From positions 1-64,000 of the forward strand of contig CALIUY010000036.1 of assembly GCA_938048455.1 (NCBI GenBank): DNA of 64,000 nt. The letters are read 5' to 3'. Numbering within the stretch: position 1 is the stretch's first letter; each line of letters opens with the position of its first letter. The notes beneath the pieces were generated by a model. The model saw only the letters and a program-made list of their open reading frames with translations. It made no database searches and was not told where the DNA came from. A program made the position numbers and the translations under genes. Of this stretch, positions 50,973-58,771 are shown piece by piece. The DNA is from an uncultured Desulfobacterales bacterium (lineage in GTDB: Bacteria; Desulfobacterota; Desulfobacteria; Desulfobacterales; SpSt-501).

Positions 50973-51685
50973 GGCGGGGAAACGAGCGCTCCGTCCCGCA
51001 GGGTGAGCCTGCGCGTGGCGACCCCGTCGGCGAGATCGCTGTGGGTGGCGAGAAGCACGGTGATCCGGTCTTCGCGGTTCAACCGGGCGAGGAGCTCAAT
51101 CACCGCCGACCCGTTTCGGCTGTCGAGGTTGCCCGTCGGCTCGTCGGCCAGCACCAGAGCCGGATGGTTGATGACCGCCCGGGCGATGGCGACCCGCTGC
51201 ATCTCCCCCCCGGACAGTCGATCCGCCGGGTGCCGGGCGCGACCGGAAAGCCCCAGACGCTCGAGAAGTTCTTCCGCCCTGCGGCGCGCCTCGCGCTCGT
51301 CGCGGCCGGCAAGCAGCGCCGGCAGGCAGATGTTTTCGATCACGTTCAGGGTCGGCAGGAGGTTGAAGGATTGAAAGACCATGCCGACCGCCTCGCGCCG
51401 GAAACGCGTGAGGTCCCCCGGGGGCCGTCCCGAAAGCCGGCGGCCGGCCACGGTGAGCTCGCCCGCGCTCGGGGTGTCGAGCGCGGCAAGCAGGGCAAGC
51501 AGGGTGCTCTTCCCCGAACCGCTCGGCCCTTTCAGAACGACGAATTCGCCGCGGGCGATGTCGAGGTTCAGCCCCGCCACGCCGGTCACGGTCCCGGCCC
51601 CCAAGGGGTAGATGCGGGTCAGGTTGCGGGCGCAGACGATCGGTTCGGCAGTGGCTTCCGGATCCGGCACAGGGGCATCCCTCAC
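50960..51685 (-). CDS. LolD/MacB-type ABC ATPase (AttE-like)
   Basis: A 241-residue ATPase with Walker A GPSGSGKST, signature LSGGEMQRVAIARA and Walker B VLADEPTGNLDS. It is the partner of the FtsX-type permease with which it overlaps. Its ATG overlaps the stop of the methyltransferase gene (ATGA). Confidence 0.94.
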   Translation of the reverse strand: MRDAPVPDPEATAEPIVCARNLTRIYPLGAGTVTGVAGLNLDIARGEFVVLKGPSGSGKSTLLALLAALDTPSAGELTVAGRRLSGRPPGDLTRFRREAVGMVFQSFNLLPTLNVIENICLPALLAGRDEREARRRAEELLERLGLSGRARHPADRLSGGEMQRVAIARAVINHPALVLADEPTGNLDSRNGSAVIELLARLNREDRITVLLATHSDLADGVATRRLTLRDGALVSPPCGD

Positions 51686-52911
51686 CGCGGCGGTGCGCCT
51701 CCGGGCGCTGTCTTTCGTCCCCAGACGGCGTAGAGCGGGTCGGAAAACGGGGTCGTCCCCGCGTAGCGGTCGTCTGCGGGCCGGGGCAGGCCGCGCACGG
51801 AAAAGGTTTCCATCCGTTCATACTCCCCCGAATCACGGAAAACTTCAAGGACCAGACCCATACGTTCGAACTCGTGAAGCTCGGTCCAGAGGCGTACGGC
51901 CTTGGGGGGAAAGTAGCGGTTGGAGAACACCTGGACAAAGAGACCGCCCGGCCGCAGGATGCGGGCGACCTCGGCGAAGACCTCGCGCGGCCGCACGAGG
52001 TATTCGAAGGAGACGGTCGAGATGACGGCGTCGAAGGATCCGCCGGGGAAGGGCAGCGCGGGGGCGGCGTTCAAGTCGTGAACCAAACGGCGATCGGCCC
52101 GCGGGTTGGCGGCGAGCTCCTCCTCGTTCAGCCCGAGCACGCTGAGCTCGGCGAGGGACAGCTCCGGGGGCAGATGGGAGATCCAGCTTCCCATGAGGTC
52201 GAGCACCCGGTCGCCGGCAGAAAGCAGCCGGCCGTAGAGGCGCTGGACCTCGGCCAGGGCACGGGCGTCGAGATGGGCGACCAAGCGCGGCCGGCGATAG
52301 AAGAGGGTGTCCTCCCGTTCGTCCGGCCGCGCAAAGGCGCCTGCGGTGAAAAAATCGGTCGGCTGTCCCCCGGCACGCGCCTGCATGCCCGGACCGTCGA
52401 GCAGGCGCTCGGTCCAGTCGACGACGCTCCCGCCGCGCTCGCTGGATTTCCGCGCCAGGCCGCTTACCTTCGCTTCGAGTTCGAGGGGGATCCCGGCGAG
52501 CGGATGGTTCAAGTCGGCAAGCAGATCATCGCGCCCGACCTCGAGACAGCGGAAGGGGAGAAGATTCTCGGGGAAAACGCCGGGCAGGCCGCGGAGCAGG
52601 CCGCGGGGGTAGAAGCGGCCGCGGCGGGGTACGATCCGGCTTCCGTCGGCGAGCGTGCTCTGGAAATCGGCGGTGCCGAGGCGGTGAATCCGATCCTGCC
52701 GGCGCGGCGGGAGCAGCTCGCCGGGATCAAAAGTGCGCCGCAGGAGGCGCGGTTCCGGATCGGCGGCGAGCGTCTCCCGGATTCCCGGCGGGAGAAGATC
52801 GCGCCAGAAGTTGACGCGGGGGGCGAAAAGAGACTCGGTGTGCAGGATGCCGTCTTTTTGCCAGCGGAGGGTGAACTCGAAATCCGCCGTGTAACGGTCG
52901 AGAAAATCCAT
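51682..52911 (-). CDS. FKBP/SlyD-like domain fused to a SAM methyltransferase
   Basis: A 409-residue protein. Residues about 55-150 resemble an FKBP/SlyD-type module, seen in the segment LNHPLAGIPLELEAKV, close to the SlyD NHPLAG signature, although catalytic aromatic residues are not evident. Residues about 225-400 are a class I methyltransferase: VLDLMGSWISHLP, then FDAVISTVSFEYLVRP. The protein has no signal peptide. It heads a ten-gene operon after a 91-base divergent spacer. The substrate is unknown; a lipid or small-molecule target is only a guess from context. Confidence 0.75.
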   Translation of the reverse strand: MDFLDRYTADFEFTLRWQKDGILHTESLFAPRVNFWRDLLPPGIRETLAADPEPRLLRRTFDPGELLPPRRQDRIHRLGTADFQSTLADGSRIVPRRGRFYPRGLLRGLPGVFPENLLPFRCLEVGRDDLLADLNHPLAGIPLELEAKVSGLARKSSERGGSVVDWTERLLDGPGMQARAGGQPTDFFTAGAFARPDEREDTLFYRRPRLVAHLDARALAEVQRLYGRLLSAGDRVLDLMGSWISHLPPELSLAELSVLGLNEEELAANPRADRRLVHDLNAAPALPFPGGSFDAVISTVSFEYLVRPREVFAEVARILRPGGLFVQVFSNRYFPPKAVRLWTELHEFERMGLVLEVFRDSGEYERMETFSVRGLPRPADDRYAGTTPFSDPLYAVWGRKTAPGGAPPR

Positions 52912-52958
52912 GAGACGTTTCTTCCTTTCCGGGGAAGGCTTTTCATTTCGGCGCCGGG

Positions 52959-52987
52959 AGGATAAGAACGATCATCCCATCCGCCAA
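52959..52987 (-). promoter_or_regulatory. Putative promoter of the ten-gene lipid/ABC operon
   Basis: On the minus strand TTGGCG (52987-52982), a 17-base spacer and TATCCT (52964-52959) lie about 50 bases upstream of the methyltransferase ATG, inside the spacer shared with the divergent lipoprotein gene. Confidence 0.45.
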
Positions 52988-53002
52988 GCGGGAGGAGAGG
53001 CC

Positions 53003-54028
53003 ATGCACGGAAAAAAACCCGCCCTGCTCGCCATGCTCGTGATCGCCTTCGCCGCGGCGGCAGGCGCCTGCCGTGCCCCGGGGGCCCCCGGCGGGGATGC
53101 CGGGCCGAGGCCCGCGCTCCGCGGCACCCTCACCTACCCGCAGCGGATGGCGCTTCCGCCGGGGGCGATCGTCACCGTTGCGCTCGTCGAGCAGCGCGGC
53201 AAAGCCACCTCGGCGGTGCTGCTTCGCGAAACGAGCTTTCCCGCGCCGAACGAGATGCCGATCGGCTTCCAGCTGCCCTATGACCCGGCGGCGATCGACC
53301 CGTCGCGCCACTATGCGCTCCGGGCGCGGATCACGGATGCCCGGGGGGCGATCCACTGGGCGACCCGCAGGCCCGTTCCGGTCCTCACCCACGGGCACGG
53401 CGAGACGGCGGAGATCGCGCTCGTTCCGGCCCTGGCGAGCATCCGGAGCGCCCCGCCGCCGACCCTCTTCTTCGAATGCCCGGAGCGCTCTTTCGCCCTG
53501 CGTCATGAGGGGGACGGGGTGCGTCTTTATCTCTTGGAAGGAGAACTCCTGCTGCGCGAAACCCCGGCCGCATCCGGGGCGAAGTACAGCGACGGGAAAA
53601 ACCTCTTCCGGCAGAAGGGGGAGGAGGCGCTGCTTGAGCTCGAAGGGCGTCCCCCGGCCCGTTGCCGCGAAAACCCGCAGCGGGCCGTGTGGGAGGATGC
53701 GCGCCTGAACGGGGTCGATTTCCGCGCCGTGGGCAACGAACCCGGCTGGCACCTGGAAATCCGCGAGGAGGGGGAAGCCGCCGCGGCGATCGATCTCGTG
53801 ACGATGTACGGGGAGCACTACTACAGCTTCCCCGGCGCCCGCCGCGAGGCGGTGCCGGAAGCGGCGGGAAGGCTGCGCTACACGGCGGCCTTGGGGAAGC
53901 ACCGGCTGGTCGTGATGCTGGAGCAGGGCGAGTGCATCGACACGATGAGCGGGGAGCGCTTCGCGACCCGGGTCGAGGTGCGCCTCGACCACGAAATTTA
54001 CCGCGGCTGCGGCCGCCGCCTGCGTTGA
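53003..54028 (+). CDS. Three-domain lipoprotein: YbaY-like, MliC-like and COG3650-like
   Basis: A 341-residue protein with a lipoprotein signal peptide (lipobox AGAC, Cys23). Residues about 38-145 match the YbaY/YscW-type fold (RGTLTYPQRMALPPGAIVTV). Residues about 155-235 match MliC, the membrane-bound C-type lysozyme inhibitor (FFECPERSFALRHEGDGVRLYL). Residues about 238-335 match a COG3650-like domain (GVDFRAVGNEPGWHLEI). The ATG at 53003 has a GGGAGGAGAGG site. It likely protects the envelope against lysozyme; it starts divergently from the lipid operon. Confidence 0.82.
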   Translation: MHGKKPALLAMLVIAFAAAAGACRAPGAPGGDAGPRPALRGTLTYPQRMALPPGAIVTVALVEQRGKATSAVLLRETSFPAPNEMPIGFQLPYDPAAIDPSRHYALRARITDARGAIHWATRRPVPVLTHGHGETAEIALVPALASIRSAPPPTLFFECPERSFALRHEGDGVRLYLLEGELLLRETPAASGAKYSDGKNLFRQKGEEALLELEGRPPARCRENPQRAVWEDARLNGVDFRAVGNEPGWHLEIREEGEAAAAIDLVTMYGEHYYSFPGARREAVPEAAGRLRYTAALGKHRLVVMLEQGECIDTMSGERFATRVEVRLDHEIYRGCGRRLR

Positions 54029-54197
54029 GTTTTCCGCCTCTCGATTCTATAACTTATAACTTTTTATTCCCATCAATGATACTTTCGCACCCCAATTTTT
54101 AGATCGGCGTTTCCCCGCGCTTCACGATGGCTTCGCCACAATTTTTTGCTTTTATTGGCTTAATTTAACTTAAGTCATCAACCGGTGTGTGTTGCGT
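54029..54197. other. AT-rich intergenic island
   Basis: Base composition drops sharply compared with both sides, with runs of A and T and no reading frame or strong hairpin. It may be a promoter or bound-protein region, or a trace of transferred DNA carrying the PEP-CTERM gene. I see nothing else in it. Confidence 0.5.
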
Positions 54198-54213
54198 TAG
54201 CATGTTATTTGCA
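54198..54213 (+). promoter_or_regulatory. Possible sigma-54 promoter of the PEP-CTERM gene
   Basis: TAGCAT-N5-TTGCA has the spacing of the sigma-54 consensus TGGCAC-N5-TTGCA, with mismatches at two positions, one in the important GG pair. Transcription would start about 70 bases before the TTG start. PEP-CTERM genes in several bacteria are sigma-54 dependent, which is why this weak match is listed. Confidence 0.35.
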
Positions 54214-54293
54214 ATGCGAGAAGAATGGAGAGTTTTCCGTGAGGGGTGGAAGGTGTATTGAGTTCAATTCAACCGAAAGGAGGGAAAAAGGAA

Positions 54294-54725
54294 TTGAGGA
54301 AAACGTTTGCCGTATTCGTGATGTCAGCTCTGTTGTTAGGGTTCTCCGGTGAAAGCCACGCCTTTTTTTGGCTTTTCTTCGGAAGCGGAGGAGGCAAAGG
54401 CGGATCACGGGTTGCAGCGGTGAATACCGCCGAGGTCTTTTCCACGGGGGCGGCCGGTGCCGAGTTCGCGAAGTACGTCACCGCTCTTCAGAATGACTCC
54501 ACCGGCGGCACAAATTCACAGAACATCGAGATCGTGGAGCAACCCGTTCTGCATCTCCTTGTCGGCGAGCAGGAAACCGACAACCGGATAAGTTATGTTC
54601 CGCCTCAAGAAAATGAGGTGCCTCCGGAACAAACGCCGGTGCGTGTGCCCGAGCCGGCGACAATGATCCTGCTGGGAGCGGGCCTTCTCGGCATCGCCGC
54701 CTTCAGCCGCAAAAGGATCCGCTGA
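54294..54725 (+). CDS. Small PEP-CTERM sorting-domain protein
   Basis: A 143-residue exported protein. It has a signal peptide (about 1-22, ending SHA), a short Gly-rich then polar body, and a classic tail VPEPATMILLGAGLL...FSRKRIR: PEP motif, membrane helix and basic end. Exosortase and its partners cut at this tail and display the protein in the extracellular matrix. The TTG start is preceded by AAGGAGGG at a 9-base distance; an in-frame ATG at 54246 lacks a site. No exosortase or EPS genes are in the window. Its codon and base use are more AT-rich than its neighbours. Confidence 0.85.
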   Translation: MRKTFAVFVMSALLLGFSGESHAFFWLFFGSGGGKGGSRVAAVNTAEVFSTGAAGAEFAKYVTALQNDSTGGTNSQNIEIVEQPVLHLLVGEQETDNRISYVPPQENEVPPEQTPVRVPEPATMILLGAGLLGIAAFSRKRIR

Positions 54726-54752
54726 GGAGCGCTGGTTCAGTCTCCCGAAGGA

Positions 54753-54783
54753 GTCCGTTGTCAAACGGGCCCCTTTCTTTTTC
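54753..54783 (+). terminator. Terminator of the PEP-CTERM gene
   Basis: A 7-bp stem (one G-U) with loop GTCA followed by CCCTTTCTTTTT. It lies at the convergent end with the H-like gene and overlaps that gene's stop. Confidence 0.5.
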
Positions 54784-55699
54784 GCTGCCGCCGAAAAAAC
54801 CGCCCCGCGAGCTCTTCCCACCGCCCGGCCACAGCGCCCGGAAGGAGCTGCCAGTCGAGAAGCCCGCCGTCGGCCGCCAGAAGACCGCCGCGCTCCGAAA
54901 GAAGAAAAGACAGTCGGCGGCACTCGGCGGCGAGGTGTCGGGCGGCGTCCTGCCCGAGCTTGAGCCGCGAAAGCGCAGCCGCAAGATCCGCGGTCTGCGC
55001 CCGGAGCACCCAGTCGGTCCCGTAGGGGTCCGACACTTCCTTTCCCGCCCGCTCCCGCACCGCAGGGTTCACCGCGGTGACGACGCCCTCCACCGGCGAG
55101 GCAAAAGGGATCTCTCGGCCTTCGCGCAAGGCGCGGAAAGCGGTCCGGCCGCGCCGCAACCGCTCCCCGGTTCGTGCCGCCTCGATCCGCTCCGGGCAAA
55201 GAAGCCGCCAGGCGAAATCATCCAAACCGAGGCGCACCTCGCCTCCCTCGCCGGGCTCGAGCCAGACATGCCCGGGGTGGAGATAGAACCCCTGCGGGAT
55301 CCGCAGCCCCTCGACCGCAAGCTCCGCCACCGCCACCGGGACCGCGGCGACCCGAAACTCCTCGGCGAAATACTGATCGAACTCGCAGCGGCGGCAAAGA
55401 TAGTCCGCGGTGCAAGCCCGGAAGGGGATGCGCCCGACGAGGTGGTGGACGCAGGGCTGCAGGCGGGAGGGCAGCCGCCGCAGGCGGTCCTGCCAGGTCT
55501 CGATCGCCCCCCGCCGGCCGCAGGGCCATCCCCCGTTCAGCCGTATTCGCCGGTTCTCGGCGGCGACACGCCTGAGCGCCCGGTCGAAGGGGCAGACGGA
55601 GCAGCGATAGGCCAGGCGGCAGCCCTTTCTCGGCACCACCCCGGCCTGCATCCACAGACAGGGGGGCGACGAAGATCGGGCGGGCTTTTCAGGCTCCAT
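54761..55699 (-). CDS. H-protein-like protein with two four-cysteine modules (copy 1)
   Basis: A 312-residue protein. Residues 14-36 and 83-105 each read C-x12-C-x5-C-x2-C followed by x-F-D (CSVCPFD and CRRCEFD), a duplicated four-Cys module able to hold zinc or an iron-sulfur cluster. From about residue 138 it aligns to the GcvH hammerhead (HPGHVWLEPGEGGEVRLGLDDFA, then FASPVEGVVTAVNP and DPYGTDWVL). The lipoyl lysine position is not a lysine here (the aligned stretch reads LREGREIPF). About 60 further residues follow. No signal peptide. The ATG has a GGAGG site and overlaps copy 2 by 11 bases. Function unknown; classical glycine cleavage is unlikely. Confidence 0.8.
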   Translation of the reverse strand: MEPEKPARSSSPPCLWMQAGVVPRKGCRLAYRCSVCPFDRALRRVAAENRRIRLNGGWPCGRRGAIETWQDRLRRLPSRLQPCVHHLVGRIPFRACTADYLCRRCEFDQYFAEEFRVAAVPVAVAELAVEGLRIPQGFYLHPGHVWLEPGEGGEVRLGLDDFAWRLLCPERIEAARTGERLRRGRTAFRALREGREIPFASPVEGVVTAVNPAVRERAGKEVSDPYGTDWVLRAQTADLAAALSRLKLGQDAARHLAAECRRLSFLLSERGGLLAADGGLLDWQLLPGAVAGRWEELAGRFFRRQRKRKGPV

Positions 55700-56726
55700 G
55701 GGATCGCCCCCCTCCACTGCGCAGGAATTCGCCCACAAGCCGCTCCCAGCCGAGCCCGGGAAGGGCGCCGTAGATGTCCTCGCCGAGAAGACCGCCGTCC
55801 GCGGCAAGCGGGCCGGCCGTCTCCTCGATCAGCCGCTCAAGCCGGCTGACATCCGCGGTCAGCCACTCCACCACGCCGTCGGCGAAGAGCAACGGCTCGA
55901 GGGCTTTCTTCGGCTCCGGCGGACGGACCAGGAGCAACCAGCCCTCGCCGTAGGGATCCCGGAGCGCCGCCTGCGGCGTTTCCCGTACCTGCGGGTTCGC
56001 CTCCACGACCACCGCCGAAACCGGGGCGAGGACCGAGGCGCTCTTGCCGCGGCGGCGGATCTCGAGAGCGGGCCGGCCCGCGGTCAGCTCCGCCCCGCAC
56101 AGCGGAAGCTCGTAGCCGTCGGCCGCGCCGAAGAGGCGCAGGGCGAAATCATCCAGCCCGATCCGCACCGCACCGCCCGCCTCCACCCGCGCCCAAGTGT
56201 GCCCGGCATGGAAGTGATGATCGAGGGGCACGGCAAAGCCGCGGATCCGCTCCACCGCATGCGGCCCGGCGGAATGCCGCGCACAGAGGACTTCCTCGTA
56301 GAGCTGGTCGAAATCGCAACTCGCGCAGGCGTAATCGTAGGCGCATCTCCGCCCGACGATGCGGCCGGTCAGCGTGTGGCGACAAAGCCGCTCCTGCGGC
56401 GGACGACGGCGCAGGAGATCTTGCCAGCCGGGCTGTTTTCCCGCTTTCGCCCGCTCCTCCATCGCCCGGTCGAAGGCGCAGGTCGGACAATCGTAAAAAT
56501 TCGTGCAGGGCTTGAACTTCACCGCCCCGGAGGCCATCCAGAGGCAGGGCGTCTCCGTCCGCGCCTTCTGATCCGGCCGCACCCGGTAGGCCCGGCCCCC
56601 GAGCACCGTGTCGATGCCCGAGCGATCCCCCGGGGAGATCCCCGGCCGGCTCCAGGTCGATCCGTAACCCACGCTTTCCCGCTTCGCCTTCCCCTTTTCC
56701 GGCTGCGAGTTGTCCCTCTCGCTCAT
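55689..56726 (-). CDS. H-protein-like protein with two four-cysteine modules (copy 2)
   Basis: A 345-residue paralogue of the next gene. Cys61-74-80-83 and Cys115-128-134-137 give the same C-x12-C-x5-C-x2-C-x-F-D spacing twice (CPTCAFD and CASCDFD). The H-like part begins near residue 174 (HAGHTWARVEAGGAVRIGLDDFA) and has APVSAVVVEANP and DPYGEGWLLL. Lys228 in RRGKSAS lies about one residue away from the lipoyl-lysine position, so lipoylation is possible but not clear. The first 50 residues are polar and probably disordered. A GAAAGGAG ribosome site precedes the ATG. First gene of a two-gene operon. Confidence 0.82.
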   Translation of the reverse strand: MSERDNSQPEKGKAKRESVGYGSTWSRPGISPGDRSGIDTVLGGRAYRVRPDQKARTETPCLWMASGAVKFKPCTNFYDCPTCAFDRAMEERAKAGKQPGWQDLLRRRPPQERLCRHTLTGRIVGRRCAYDYACASCDFDQLYEEVLCARHSAGPHAVERIRGFAVPLDHHFHAGHTWARVEAGGAVRIGLDDFALRLFGAADGYELPLCGAELTAGRPALEIRRRGKSASVLAPVSAVVVEANPQVRETPQAALRDPYGEGWLLLVRPPEPKKALEPLLFADGVVEWLTADVSRLERLIEETAGPLAADGGLLGEDIYGALPGLGWERLVGEFLRSGGGRSHGA

Positions 56727-57125
56727 GGCTCTTCTCCTTTCGCTGGACTGCCGATCTTCAAGGCAAGTCCCGTGCCGCAGTCCCGCCTAAAAAAACAACC
56801 ATTTGTTTTCAATAGACAAATCAAAAGACCCCGGCTTCGGCGGCATGCGCCTGGCTTCCGTGCAGGTGTGGTCTTTCGCCACACTTCGAGGCGTCCGCGA
56901 AGGAGGATTTGAACGGATTGTGGCAGAGGTTGAAGGGGTTATCCTGCCGTAGGGTTCTGCGACGCCCTTTGGGGGATATTCCGGCGAAGACTGCGGCGGC
57001 GATCGTGGACAGGGGCGCCTTGATCGCCTGCAGAATTCCTGCTAAGCGCAAAGAAGGCCGCCGCGGACGGATCTCCGGCCGGGCTTCACCCCTTCAACCC
57101 GATCAACCCGCAAAGGAGGGTGGCC
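56727..57125. other. 399-base spacer without a convincing gene
   Basis: It holds an AT-rich patch with the inverted repeat ATTTGT-N9-ACAAAT (56801-56821), placed where the promoter of the H-like operon (minus) should be, and a GTGTGG-N7-CCACAC hairpin (56866-56884). A 76-codon minus-strand frame (56821-57051) shows no family features. The ribosome site of the ferritin-like gene lies at its right end. I see nothing else. Confidence 0.5.
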
Positions 57126-57593
57126 ATGAATTTCGGGAGCCTCGATGAAATTCTCGCGTTCGCCATATCCAAGGAAAAGGAGGCGGTGCAGTTTTATTCC
57201 CGGCTTGCCAAAGAGGAGAGCTTCTCGGGGGCCCGCGAAATGTTCACGGAGTTCGCCCGCGAAGAGGGCAAGCACGAAAGGCTGCTGGTCGAGTTCAAGA
57301 CCCGGGGCACCGCCGAAGCCGTGCGCGATTATCCGCTCAAGTGGATCAAGGACATCAAGCGCAGCGACTTCGCCGTCGAAATCGAATACCGACCGGGCAT
57401 GGCTTACAACGAGATTCTCATGCTGGCGATGAAGCGGGAGGAAAAGGCGCTCAAGCTCTACAACGAGTTTCTGCGCCGGGCGGAGACGGCCGAGGCGAAA
57501 AAGCTCTTCCAGGTGCTCTGCCAGGAGGAGGCCAAACACAAACTGGCGCTCGAAACCCTCTACGACGACTACATGGCGAAGATGGGGGATTGA
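57126..57593 (+). CDS. Ferritin-like (rubrerythrin-type) di-iron protein
   Basis: A 155-residue four-helix protein. The metal-ligand pattern EKEAVQFYSRLA, EEGKHERLL, KREEKALKLYNEF and CQEEAKHKLALE gives two ExxH pairs and matching Glu residues, as in rubrerythrin ferritin-like domains. There is no rubredoxin domain, so it is not a full rubrerythrin. It probably handles peroxide or iron. The ATG at 57126 was chosen over a GTG six bases earlier because of an AAGGAGG site. It converges on tag. Confidence 0.9.
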   Translation: MNFGSLDEILAFAISKEKEAVQFYSRLAKEESFSGAREMFTEFAREEGKHERLLVEFKTRGTAEAVRDYPLKWIKDIKRSDFAVEIEYRPGMAYNEILMLAMKREEKALKLYNEFLRRAETAEAKKLFQVLCQEEAKHKLALETLYDDYMAKMGD

Positions 57594-58222
57594 GCGGCGA
57601 TCGCCGCGTGTCGGAAGCAGCCCGTCAGGTGGTCATTCACCAGGCCGGTGGCCTGCATGAAGGCATAGGCGATGACGGGTCCGAAGAAGCGCATCCCGCG
57701 ACGCCCGAGCTCGCGGCTGAGCGCCGCCGATTCCGGGGTCTGCGCGGGAACCTCTTCCGGTCGCCGGAAACGGTTCACCCGGGGGGCGCCGCCCGCGAAA
57801 CGCCACAAAAAGGCGCCGAAGGAGCCGTACTCCTCGCGGATGGACAGCACCGCACGGGCGTTGGCGATGGCCGCTTCGATCTTGGCGCGGTTGCGCACGA
57901 TGCCCGGCACGGAGAGCAGGCGGCGTACGTCGGCCTCGGTGAAACGCGCCACCCGCTCGGCCGAAAACCCCGCAAACGCCCGGCGATAGGCTTCGCGCTT
58001 TTTCAAGACGGTCAACCAGCTCAAGCCCGCCTGGGCGCTTTCGAGCACCAGAAACTCGAAGAGACGGCGCTCGTCTTTTTCCGGAACCCCCCACTCCGTG
58101 TCGTGGTAAGCGATCAAGAGCGGGTCGCCCGATGCCCAGGGGCAGCGAGGGGGATCAGCGACGCAGGTAGAAACCGAGGGCCTTGTCGAGGACTTCGGTG
58201 GGCGCGAATTCGGCTCCGACAT
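57569..58222 (-). CDS. tag: DNA-3-methyladenine glycosylase I
   Basis: A 217-residue Tag protein removing 3-methyladenine from DNA. The zinc ligands are visible in CPWAS...YHDTEWG and NDHLTGC..., and FLVLESAQAGLSW is a family signature. The only ATG, at 58222, makes an extra 27 residues before CPWA and overlaps the PilZ gene by 68 bases; a shorter product from a non-ATG start is quite possible. Its 3' end overlaps the ferritin-like gene by 25 bases. Confidence 0.9.
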   Translation of the reverse strand: MSEPNSRPPKSSTRPSVSTCVADPPRCPWASGDPLLIAYHDTEWGVPEKDERRLFEFLVLESAQAGLSWLTVLKKREAYRRAFAGFSAERVARFTEADVRRLLSVPGIVRNRAKIEAAIANARAVLSIREEYGSFGAFLWRFAGGAPRVNRFRRPEEVPAQTPESAALSRELGRRGMRFFGPVIAYAFMQATGLVNDHLTGCFRHAAIAAQSPIFAM

Positions 58223-58628
58223 AGGGCGGGTTCACGTTGCGCACGATCAGTTTTTTCTCGAGGCGGCTGCGGGCGGCGTCGTCGAGATGGAAGGCGACCT
58301 TGAGCCAGTCCCCCGGGGTGAACGTCTCCCGGCCTTCGATCAACAGCTTCACGCCGCTCGTCGAGAGGTCGCGTACGCGCATCGACCCCTTGCCTTGGGG
58401 GCGGCCGTCCACATAATGTACGTAAACGCCGGGAAGATCGACCTCCTTGCGGTAGAAGCGCCGCTTTTCGAGGCGCACGACCGCCTCGGCGCCGCAGCCG
58501 CAGCGCAGGCGAAATCGCCGCGGCGGGGGATCGCCGAAGGCCGTGGGGCTGAAGGTCCGCTTCCTGCCGCACTGCGGGCAGCGGAAGAGCGCCTCTTCCC
58601 CCTCGACGGGGACGATGAGTTCGGTCAT
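58155..58628 (-). CDS. Zinc-ribbon PilZ-domain protein
   Basis: A 157-residue protein. An amino-terminal CPQC...CGC group (Cys17, 20, 43, 45) forms a probable zinc ribbon. The PilZ domain (about 55-150) has the c-di-GMP motif RRFYRKEV followed by DLSTSGVKL, matching RxxxR and (D/N)xSxxG. It should bind c-di-GMP and act through protein contacts; the target is unknown. The coding overlap with tag suggests joint transcription. Confidence 0.85.
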   Translation of the reverse strand: MTELIVPVEGEEALFRCPQCGRKRTFSPTAFGDPPPRRFRLRCGCGAEAVVRLEKRRFYRKEVDLPGVYVHYVDGRPQGKGSMRVRDLSTSGVKLLIEGRETFTPGDWLKVAFHLDDAARSRLEKKLIVRNVNPPYVGAEFAPTEVLDKALGFYLRR

Positions 58629-58771
58629 GGCGATTCCTGCGGCGATGATCCGGCAAAAAGAGAAGGAAATGACCGGAACCGCGGCCGTCTGAGGTTTATT
58701 CTATCAGCGACGGGCCTCAAGAGAAAGACTTTCCGCGCGGGGGATCCGCTGCTCCGACCGGGGTTCGAGCG

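Noticed and set aside
56801-56884. Inverted repeats ATTTGT/ACAAAT and GTGTGG/CCACAC as mobile-element ends
   Set aside because: They are short, unrelated to each other, and no target duplication or transposase gene is near.
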